Shown here one piece after another: positions 1 to 4,838 of a stretch of DNA of 8,493 nucleotides. The notes under the pieces were generated by a model that was given only the letters and a program-made list of their open reading frames with translations, had not been told where the DNA came from and made no database searches. The stretch comes from Actinomycetota bacterium (GTDB lineage: Bacteria > Actinomycetota > UBA4738), in contig VAYJ01000028.1 in assembly GCA_005888465.1 (NCBI GenBank), positions 1 through 8,493 of the forward strand. The letters run 5' to 3'. The translations under genes and the position numbers were made by a program. The stretch's first letter is position 1. Every line of letters begins with the position of its first letter.

Positions 1-20
1 ATGCTGCGGTTCGCCTTCAT
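1..20 (-). CDS. Start of a leftward gene, cut by the window edge
   Basis: Only the first six codons are inside the window; read leftwards from base 20 they give MKANRS. The start is supported by a strong Shine-Dalgarno sequence, AGGAGG on the minus strand (bases 34 to 29), 8 bases before the ATG. The gene is divergent from the drug exporter at 186. Divergent neighbours of DHA2 exporters are often TetR- or MarR-type repressors, but six residues cannot show that, so no function is assigned. Confidence 0.5.
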
Positions 21-28
21 GATCGATC

Positions 29-34
29 CCTCCT
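29..34 (-). promoter_or_regulatory. Shine-Dalgarno of the truncated leftward gene
   Basis: The minus strand reads AGGAGG, followed by 8 bases and an ATG at 20. This is near-ideal spacing and is the main reason to call a gene at the left edge. Confidence 0.5.
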
Positions 35-56
35 CGATGTCCGTGCGCACCCTGGC

Positions 57-127
57 GCCTCGAGATGAGGCTTCCATGAGAGCATCCCCGTAATCGAGGA
101 AAGTTCACCTTCCCTGAGGAATGAAGG
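57..127. promoter_or_regulatory. Divergent control region with two candidate operators
   Basis: The 165 bases between the two divergent start codons contain GCCTC-N5-GAGGC (57-71) and TTCC-N4-GGAA (110-121). The latter lies inside a wider CCTTC-N10-GAAGG (108-127). Paired half-sites like these between an exporter and a divergent gene would suit a dimeric repressor. I see no convincing -35/-10 pair on either strand. Arms of 4 to 5 bases can arise by chance, so this is a weak call. Confidence 0.2.
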
Positions 128-170
128 CCGGTCCACGAGGGTTGGCACCCGCTGTGGACGAAAGTGCATC

Positions 171-178
171 GAAAGGAG
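171..178 (+). promoter_or_regulatory. Shine-Dalgarno that fixes the exporter start
   Basis: GAAAGGAG ends 7 bases before the ATG at 186. Two in-frame TTG codons at 180 and 183 lie too close to it, so the ATG is the preferred start. Confidence 0.65.
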
Positions 179-185
179 CTTGTTG

Positions 186-1697
186 ATGGCTGTTCGTGAG
201 GACGACCGCGGCCCCGTGACGGCGCAGGCGGTCTCAGACCCAGACCCCCGCCGGTGGAAGGCCCTGTTCGTGCTCGCGCTCGTGCAGTTCATGATCATCA
301 TCGACATCACGGTCGTGAACGTCGCGCTTCCGTCGATCCAGCGATCGCTGCACTTCACGGGCAGCTCGCTCGCATGGGTCGTCGACGGCTACGCGCTGAT
401 GGCGGGAGGCCTGCTGCTGTTCGGCGGGAGGGTCGGCGATCTCTTCGGTCGCAAGCGGCTCTTCCTGATCGGCACCGCGCTGTTCGCGGTCGCGTCGTTC
501 ACGAGCGGCGCCGCCCAGAACCACACCATGCTCGTGGCGAGCAGGTTCGCGCAGGGAGCCGGCGAGGCGCTCGCCTCCCCCGCGGCCCTCGCGCTCGTCG
601 TGCTGCTCTTCACCGACCCGGGCGAGCGCACACGTGCCCTGGGCATCTGGAGCGGTCTCGCGGGGCTCGGCGGGACCTTCGGCGTCCTGATCTCGGGCGT
701 GATCGTGAACTTCGTGAGCTGGCGCTGGATCTTCTTCGTCAACCTGCCCATCGCCGTCCTCGCGCTCATCCTCATCCCGGGCCTCGTCTCGGAGAGCCGC
801 GCCGAGGGGACCTCCCGGCGCGTCGACATCCCGGGCGCCGTGCTCGTTACCGGAGGCGTCCTGGCGCTGATCGACGGGTTCCTGGCCGCGAGCCACCACC
901 CGTGGGGCTCCACAGCGGTCGTCTGGCCGCTCGTCATTGGCATCGGGGCCCTGCTCGCGATGGTCGTCGTCGAGCAGCGAACCAAGGACCCGCTCATCCC
1001 GCTCACGTTCTTCGCGAACCGCACGCGGGTATCCGCGAACCTGGCCACCGCCGTGATGGCAAGCGGCATGTTTGGCATGTTCTTCCTGCTGACGCTCTTC
1101 CTGCAGCAGATCCTGCACTTCTCTCCGCTCAAGACGGGTCTGGGCTACGCGCCGTTCGGGCTCGGGATGGTCGTCGGCATCTTCGCGTCGACCATGCTCC
1201 TGCCACGGGCGGGGGCGAGGGTCATCACGACGGCCGCCCTGGTGATCGGAGGGTTCGGAATGTTGCGACTCGGCGGCGTCTCCGTGCATTCCACCTACGT
1301 GGCGGACCTCCTGCCGACGATCCTGCTCCTGTCGTTCGGGATGGGTGCGGCGTTCCCGGCCCTGCAGATCGCCGCCATGCATCAGGTCTCGAAGGAGAAC
1401 GCCGGGCTGGGGTCGGCGGTGCAGAACACCGTGCTGCAGATCGGCGGGTCGCTCGGGTTGGCCGTTCTGGTCACGCTGGCGCTCCGCCGGGCTTCCTCCG
1501 CCATCGCCGCGGGAACCGCACCCGCCGTGGCTGCGACCCAAGGCTACGCTCTGGCCTTTCGGGGAGCCGCGTTCGCGATGTTGGCAGCCGCTGTCGTCGC
1601 GTTCGCCCTGGTGCCCAGCCGACCGGAGGCGACTGTGACCGAACGACCCGAGCTCTCCGGCGGGGCGTTGGAGGTCGAACGGGTCGAGGCCGACTAG
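186..1697 (+). CDS. DHA2-family MFS drug exporter (EmrB/QacA type, 14 membrane segments)
   Basis: This 503-residue inner-membrane protein belongs to the DHA2 branch of the major facilitator superfamily, which exports drugs and other small toxic molecules in exchange for protons. Its length matches the family. The first membrane segment (about 27-49) contains D40 and the typical IDITVVNVALPS motif. The SSLAWVVDGYAL segment follows at 60-71, then the motif A loop GRVGDLFGRKR (81-91). Motif C is at about 157-175, followed by SWRWIFFVNLP (178-188), a strong DHA2 signature. In motif C the usual Gly-Pro is Gly-Val (GGTFGVLISG). The C-terminal tail (about 478-503) is acidic and cytoplasmic. ATG 186 is chosen over the upstream TTG codons because of the ribosome site at 171-178. 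The gene is divergent from the truncated gene at the left edge, which could be its regulator. The substrate cannot be deduced. Confidence 0.93.
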   Translation: MAVREDDRGPVTAQAVSDPDPRRWKALFVLALVQFMIIIDITVVNVALPSIQRSLHFTGSSLAWVVDGYALMAGGLLLFGGRVGDLFGRKRLFLIGTALFAVASFTSGAAQNHTMLVASRFAQGAGEALASPAALALVVLLFTDPGERTRALGIWSGLAGLGGTFGVLISGVIVNFVSWRWIFFVNLPIAVLALILIPGLVSESRAEGTSRRVDIPGAVLVTGGVLALIDGFLAASHHPWGSTAVVWPLVIGIGALLAMVVVEQRTKDPLIPLTFFANRTRVSANLATAVMASGMFGMFFLLTLFLQQILHFSPLKTGLGYAPFGLGMVVGIFASTMLLPRAGARVITTAALVIGGFGMLRLGGVSVHSTYVADLLPTILLLSFGMGAAFPALQIAAMHQVSKENAGLGSAVQNTVLQIGGSLGLAVLVTLALRRASSAIAAGTAPAVAATQGYALAFRGAAFAMLAAAVVAFALVPSRPEATVTERPELSGGALEVERVEAD

Positions 1698-1713
1698 CCC
1701 CCGGGGTCAGTCG
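1691..1713. terminator. Near-palindrome shared by two convergent genes, possible bidirectional terminator
   Basis: The arms CGACTAGCCCC (1691-1701) and GGGGTCAGTCG (1703-1713) can pair over eleven positions with one A-C mismatch and one G-U pair. They span the exporter stop (TAG 1695-1697) and the winged-helix stop (TCA 1707-1709). The single base at the centre means the innermost pairs must open to form a loop. There is no following T-run on either strand, so if it terminates transcription it is not a classical intrinsic terminator. Confidence 0.35.
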
Positions 1714-2726
1714 TCCCAGCGAACGACGATCCTCCCGCCGACACCGGGGAGCGGCAGGGAGGCGGCTTCCGACTCGACGGCACTCTTTGACGCCCGCGAG
1801 AGTCGCGTCCAGGGTTGGACGGTCAGCGCCGCGTGCGCTCGCCGCCAGGTCCCGACGACCTCGCCGCCGACCAGGACGGCGCCCGGCCAGACGCGCGAGG
1901 TCCAGAGCGATGCGCGACGCTTCGCGTCGGGTACGAGGAGCTCTCGGTCGTGCCCCTGGAGGAGGAAGAACGCGTCGCCGCTCGGCAAGAGACGGGCCGG
2001 CGCGACCGCCTTCGCTGCTCGAAAGGCGTCTTCGTCGCTCGCCAGGATCCACGCTTCGCCGATCGGGGTCTGAACGGGCACCAGCGACCCACGGAGCGCA
2101 TCGAACGCTTCGTGGGCCCGCGGCGGCTTCAGGTCCGACCACCCGGCGAACGCCGCCGGCGTCGCGGGACCGAAGACGTGGAGGTGCCGTCGCGCCAGCT
2201 CGAGACGCGCCGCCCTCGGATCGACCCTCGGTCGCGGCACCGTCCAGACCACCGGCCGGCGCGCCCCCTCCCACCGGATGAGCACGGTGCCGGTCGCCGC
2301 GGCGTACCGAAGGGAGTTGGGGGGCACGCCGAGCGCGCGCCCAGCCTCCCAGTAGCTCATCGTTCGGCCGGCCAGGTGCTCACGCAGGCGGGCGGCCATG
2401 TCCTCCGCCCTGCGCAGGCCGGCCGGATCGTCCCGCAACCTCCCGAGCGTGAAGACCGCGACGTCGCGCTTCGTGACGACGAAGACGCTCCCGCGCGGCC
2501 CCCAGATCTGCACGAGCGACGGGTCCTCCCACGTGGACGGTTCGGTCCCCTCGACGCGAGCGTGGATCGACAGCAGCGCGGCCCGGGGCATGCTGTCTTG
2601 GAGCCCCGCCCACGCCGCGAGCCGAAGCGAGACCCATCCCGCGGGGAGCCGTTCGTCGAGCGCGCCCACGTGACGGCGGAACGCCAGGATCTGCGCGCGC
2701 GTGAGGGCAAGCGTCGGGCCGGTCAC
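1707..2726 (-). CDS. Winged-helix DNA-binding domain protein, AlkZ/AlkX-like (HTH_42 family)
   Basis: This 339-residue cytoplasmic protein has the HTH_42 layout. It has an N-terminal segment with RxxILAFRRHVGAL (10-23) and GLQDSMPRAALLSIHARV (41-58), then a central winged-helix region with SYWEAGRALGVPPNSLRYAAATG (124-146). A HVFGPATPAAFAGW stretch (183-196) follows, and a C-terminal beta-rich part has PSGDAFFLLQGHDRELLVPD (248-267) and VVGTWRRAHAALTVQPW (290-306). Characterised relatives are the DNA glycosylases AlkZ and AlkX (YcaQ), which excise alkylated or crosslinked bases and need a Gln-x-Gln or Gln-x-Asp motif at the start of the GLQ segment. Here that segment reads Q43-D44-S45, so the second catalytic residue is not in its usual place and activity is doubtful. 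I choose GTG 2726, just after the upstream gene's stop. A GTG at 2792 would add 22 residues but overlap that gene by 49 bases. No clear Shine-Dalgarno is present, suggesting coupling to the small gene upstream. Confidence 0.85.
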   Translation of the reverse strand: MTGPTLALTRAQILAFRRHVGALDERLPAGWVSLRLAAWAGLQDSMPRAALLSIHARVEGTEPSTWEDPSLVQIWGPRGSVFVVTKRDVAVFTLGRLRDDPAGLRRAEDMAARLREHLAGRTMSYWEAGRALGVPPNSLRYAAATGTVLIRWEGARRPVVWTVPRPRVDPRAARLELARRHLHVFGPATPAAFAGWSDLKPPRAHEAFDALRGSLVPVQTPIGEAWILASDEDAFRAAKAVAPARLLPSGDAFFLLQGHDRELLVPDAKRRASLWTSRVWPGAVLVGGEVVGTWRRAHAALTVQPWTRLSRASKSAVESEAASLPLPGVGGRIVVRWDD

Positions 2727-2743
2727 AGCATGACGGCCAAGGC

Positions 2744-2923
2744 CTACATCTTCAACGAATGGAGCAGCCCCCAGACCAGATACGCGGGCCACACGAACGC
2801 CTGGAAGACGCCGTACACGCCGTCCCAGAACGACGTGGCGCTCTGGAGGAAGTAGACCAGCGCCCCGATGAAGCCGAGCCCGTAGACGCCGCCGGCGAAC
2901 TGGCCACCACGATGGTCCGACAT
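2744..2923 (-). CDS. Small conserved-type membrane protein, 59 residues
   Basis: The protein begins MSDHRGGQF and has a hydrophobic segment at about 12-27 (GVYGLGFIGALVYFLQ). A second segment spans about 34-55 and contains the aromatic FQAFVWPAYLVWGLL stretch. It is probably a two-helix inner-membrane protein of unknown function; small proteins of this pattern (FW..V.G...A.VWPA.LV) are familiar in actinobacterial genomes. The start has a clear Shine-Dalgarno, AAGGAG, 6 bases before ATG 2923. The stop lies 17 bases before the GTG of the winged-helix gene, so the two are probably one transcript. It is divergent from the VOC gene. Confidence 0.75.
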   Translation of the reverse strand: MSDHRGGQFAGGVYGLGFIGALVYFLQSATSFWDGVYGVFQAFVWPAYLVWGLLHSLKM

Positions 2924-2954
2924 CCCGCGCTCCTTGGTCGGTCCGTCCTTGCAG

Positions 2955-2970
2955 GCAAACCTAGCAAACC
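2955..2970. repeat. Direct repeat GCAAACC-TA-GCAAACC in a divergent promoter region
   Basis: Two identical 7-base units separated by TA (9-base period) lie in the 96-base gap between the divergent starts at 2923 and 3020. They stand out because they are AT-richer than their surroundings. This could be a regulator site or part of a promoter, but no complete -35/-10 pair is evident. Chance is not excluded. Confidence 0.25.
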
Positions 2971-3019
2971 GCGCATGGAGGAGAATGGTCACGTGGCGGC
3001 GACGGGCGGAGGTGCCTCG

Positions 3020-3442
3020 ATGAAGACGGAAGAGCGATTCCCGCAGCTGCTCCAGGTGGCGTTGGATAGCACGAACGCTCGCGAGCTCGCGGAGTTCTAC
3101 CGCCGGCTGCTCGGCTTGCGATACCGACCCGGGGACGAGCCGCCGGCCGCGGGACAACCCGACACCGCCGACTGGCTCGTGTTGCTGGATGCCGCGGGTG
3201 ACCGTCGCCTCGCGTTCCAGCAGGTCGCGAAGCTCCCGGAGGCGACCTGGCCGGAAGGTCCCATCCCGCAACAGCTGCACCTGGACCTGATGGTCCCGAC
3301 CGCGGAGGAACTCCAGGCGCAGCACGAACGGGCGCTCGCGCTCGGCGCCCGGCTCCTCCGCGATGGCTTCGACGACCCGGAGGAACCGATCCGCATCTAC
3401 GCCGACCCCGCCGGGCACCCGTTCTGCATCTTCGTGGGCTGA
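3020..3442 (+). CDS. VOC-family protein (glyoxalase/bleomycin-resistance fold, Glyoxalase_6-like)
   Basis: This 140-residue protein forms a paired beta-alpha-beta-beta-beta module of the vicinal oxygen chelate superfamily. Members act as dioxygenases, glyoxalase-like lyases or antibiotic-binding proteins. The first module has LQVALDSTNARELAEFYRRLLGLRY (11-35). The second has QQLHLDLMVPTAEELQAQHERALALGARLL (84-113), ending in YADPAGHPFCIFVG (127-140). The LHLDL and ADPxGxxFC stretches are typical of the Glyoxalase_6 group. H87 is a likely metal or substrate ligand by position, but a full ligand set cannot be confirmed by eye. ATG 3020 is chosen because GGAGG (3008-3012) lies 7 bases upstream. 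An in-frame ATG at 2974 would add 15 glycine- and alanine-rich residues outside the fold. The substrate is unknown. Confidence 0.88.
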   Translation: MKTEERFPQLLQVALDSTNARELAEFYRRLLGLRYRPGDEPPAAGQPDTADWLVLLDAAGDRRLAFQQVAKLPEATWPEGPIPQQLHLDLMVPTAEELQAQHERALALGARLLRDGFDDPEEPIRIYADPAGHPFCIFVG

Positions 3443-3450
3443 CCGGCGCC

Positions 3451-3466
3451 GGTGACGGCTGTCACC
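3451..3466. promoter_or_regulatory. CRP-like palindrome, distal site
   Basis: The sequence is GGTGAC-GGCT-GTCACC, a perfect 6-base inverted repeat with a 4-base centre. It contains GTGA-N6-TCAC, the core of CRP/FNR-family operators, and fits the GTG-N6-GNCAC form described for Streptomyces Crp. It starts 8 bases after the VOC stop codon, so it might instead be an RNA hairpin ending that transcript, although no T-run follows. A second copy of the core is centred 46 bases downstream. Confidence 0.4.
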
Positions 3467-3480
3467 ATTCGCGCCTGCTG

Positions 3481-3493
3481 AGCGTCACACGCT
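3481..3493. repeat. Short inverted repeat AGCGT-CAC-ACGCT
   Basis: A perfect 5-base inverted repeat with a 3-base centre lies between the two GTGA-N6-TCAC palindromes and abuts the outer arm of the second. It may be part of the same control region; it is short enough to be chance. Confidence 0.25.
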
Positions 3494-3516
3494 GTCGGTG
3501 ACACCCGTCACTGACA
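3493..3516. promoter_or_regulatory. CRP-like palindrome, proximal site
   Basis: The core is GTGAC-ACCC-GTCAC (3498-3511), with matching outer arms TGTC (3493-3496) and GACA (3513-3516). It is a 24-base symmetrical element centred at 3504.5. It contains GTGA-N6-TCAC and fits GTG-N6-GNCAC. If the -10 box at 3534-3539 is real, transcription would begin near 3546 and this site would be centred near -41.5, the class II activator position. Confidence 0.45.
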
Positions 3517-3539
3517 CGCGCCTCCGTCGGAACTACCGT
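3511..3539 (+). promoter_or_regulatory. Candidate sigma-70-type promoter of the 72-residue gene
   Basis: CTGACA (3511-3516) as -35 and TACCGT (3534-3539) as -10 are separated by 17 bases. The -35 differs from TTGACA at one position, and the -10 keeps the TA...T pattern. The predicted start near 3546 leaves a leader of about 29 bases containing the Shine-Dalgarno at 3564-3569. Confidence 0.4.
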
Positions 3540-3574
3540 TCGCTCAGGAGCAACACCGACGAGAGGAGGCCCCG

Positions 3575-3793
3575 ATGATGAACAAGGGAGAGGTCGCGAA
3601 GTACCGGATGGCGGACCGGATGCGCGAGGCCGAGCAGGCCCGGTTGGCGAACGAGGTCTGGGCCACGCGGGAGCGAAGCGTTCCTCGGACGGTGAAGGCG
3701 ACGACGATGCTCGCTCGGGCCCTTCGCCCGGTGCGCCAGCTCGCGGAGAGCCTGCGAACGATCCGGCGCGTCGCCGGTCACCGGGTCGCGTAG
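3575..3793 (+). CDS. Small basic protein of unknown function, 72 residues
   Basis: I do not recognise this protein. It has no membrane segment, no cysteine and many Arg and Lys residues. It looks mostly helical, with a charged stretch (about 5-33, KGEVAKYRMADRMREAEQAR and following) and a second helix-like stretch (about 43-68) rich in Arg and Leu. Evidence that it is real: strong G/C preference at third codon positions throughout, an AGGAGG (3564-3569) before the start, and a plausible promoter. Two adjacent ATGs (3575 and 3578) lie 5 and 8 bases after the Shine-Dalgarno; the second has the more usual spacing and would give 71 residues. The gene ends 31 bases from the convergent amidase stop. 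Its promoter overlaps a CRP-like palindrome, so it may respond to a global signal. Confidence 0.6.
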   Translation: MMNKGEVAKYRMADRMREAEQARLANEVWATRERSVPRTVKATTMLARALRPVRQLAESLRTIRRVAGHRVA

Positions 3794-3824
3794 CACCGCG
3801 GTCCCAAGGTCCTCCGGGTCCGGC

Positions 3825-4838
3825 TCAGTGCTTCGTCGCGCGATAGACCGCGGCTGTCTCCTTCAGCACGGCGTGCATTCCACCGTACGCCGGCCCCGCC
3901 GGGAGGTACCGCTTCGGCGCCTTGCAGACGAACGTGTAGTTGGGATCGACCACGTTGGCAACGGGCGACTCCGCCACCTGGGTCAGGAGCTGGTAGGCGT
4001 CGAGCCGGTCGAGCCCGTAGTCCTCACTCAGCCAGGTGCACAGGTCCCACTGGGCGATCCGGAAGGCATCCTCTAGCGGCCGGGCGGAGCCTGCCGACAT
4101 CACGTACGCGTCGTTCTCCAGCCGGGGCCAGAGGGTGACCCGGCCCTTGATCAGGTCGATCAACACGACCGTGTCCATGGCGGCCTCGACGGCCACCCCG
4201 CAGAGCTCGCCCTCCCCCTGACGGCAGTGGCCGTCGCCGAGCGCGAACAGCGCACCTTCGACGTTGACGCCGAGGAAGCACGTCGTGCCAGCGCGCATCT
4301 CCGGCGTGTCCAGATTGCCGCCGTGCTCGGCAGGGACAAGGGACGATCGCGCCTCGAACGCGGCCGGGGCCACGCCGACGGTCCCGTGCATGGGGTCCAT
4401 CGGCAGCTCCACCGTCCAGTCTCCTCGGGCCGCGTGGTAGGTCACGGTGCGACGCGCCCGATCGACGTCGTACATCCACACGACCTCCGGAAGGGGTTCC
4501 TGCAGGGATGGCGTGCGGGTCGTCGAGCTGAGCGCCCCGAACAGCGGCACCGTGGTCGAGGCGGCCCACTCGCGCGAGGGCTCGATGGACACGAAGTGCA
4601 CGGCCAGCGTGTCGCCGGGTTCGGCGCCCTCGATGAAGAACGGGCCCGTCTGCGGGTTCACGAACGGCCACTGGATGACCTTGCTGACGACGTCGTCCGG
4701 CCCTCGGACGTGGCCGCCGAAGGCATCCTCGGTCCAGAGTTCCACGATGTCGCCGGGCTCGACCTTCATGACCGGCGGAACGCCTCCGAACGTCCAGGAG
4801 AACTCTTCAGCGCGCGGGTGGTACGAAACGACCCTCAC
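3825..4838 (-). CDS. Acetamidase/formamidase family amidohydrolase (FmdA/AmdA)
   Basis: This 337-residue enzyme of the FmdA_AmdA family hydrolyses short-chain amides such as formamide or acetamide to ammonia and the acid. It is probably cytoplasmic, as there is no signal peptide. Recognisable family segments are VEPGDIVELWTEDAFGG (26-42), GAEPGDTLAVHFVSIEP (71-87), MHGTVGVAP (150-158), GGNLDTPEMRAGTTCFLGV (173-191) and the signature GDGHCRQGEGELCG (201-214). H81, H151, D202 and H204 are the likely metal or catalytic ligands by position. The GTG start at 4838 overlaps the permease stop (GTGA), with AAGGAG 7 bases upstream, so translation is probably coupled to the permease. Substrate specificity within the family cannot be read. 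The open frame continues upstream through the permease gene, but that part is antisense-frame noise and not a fusion. Confidence 0.92.
   Translation of the reverse strand: MRVVSYHPRAEEFSWTFGGVPPVMKVEPGDIVELWTEDAFGGHVRGPDDVVSKVIQWPFVNPQTGPFFIEGAEPGDTLAVHFVSIEPSREWAASTTVPLFGALSSTTRTPSLQEPLPEVVWMYDVDRARRTVTYHAARGDWTVELPMDPMHGTVGVAPAAFEARSSLVPAEHGGNLDTPEMRAGTTCFLGVNVEGALFALGDGHCRQGEGELCGVAVEAAMDTVVLIDLIKGRVTLWPRLENDAYVMSAGSARPLEDAFRIAQWDLCTWLSEDYGLDRLDAYQLLTQVAESPVANVVDPNYTFVCKAPKRYLPAGPAYGGMHAVLKETAAVYRATKH

Noticed and set aside
234..1541. Long open frame on the minus strand across the exporter
   Set aside because: The translation is rich in Arg, Glu, Gly and His with no membrane or domain pattern, as expected for an antisense frame of a GC-rich gene.
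254..2281. 675-codon plus-strand frame running through the exporter and into the antisense of the winged-helix gene
   Set aside because: It is overwhelmingly Arg, Pro and Ala, has no start signal, and crosses two convergent well-supported genes.
2985..3023. 12-codon leader frame (MVTWRRRAEVPR) whose stop overlaps the VOC start as ATGA
   Set aside because: Its purine-rich ribosome site is only 1 to 3 bases from the ATG, and the VOC gene has its own well-spaced site. There is no regulatory codon pattern such as repeated amino acids.
2744..3418. 224-residue version of the small membrane protein
   Set aside because: The extra N-terminal part is antisense to the VOC gene, while ATG 2923 has a good ribosome site and begins the plausible protein.
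3795..3802. Palindrome ACCGCGGT between convergent stops
   Set aside because: An eight-base palindrome with no loop and no T-run; too short to call a terminator.
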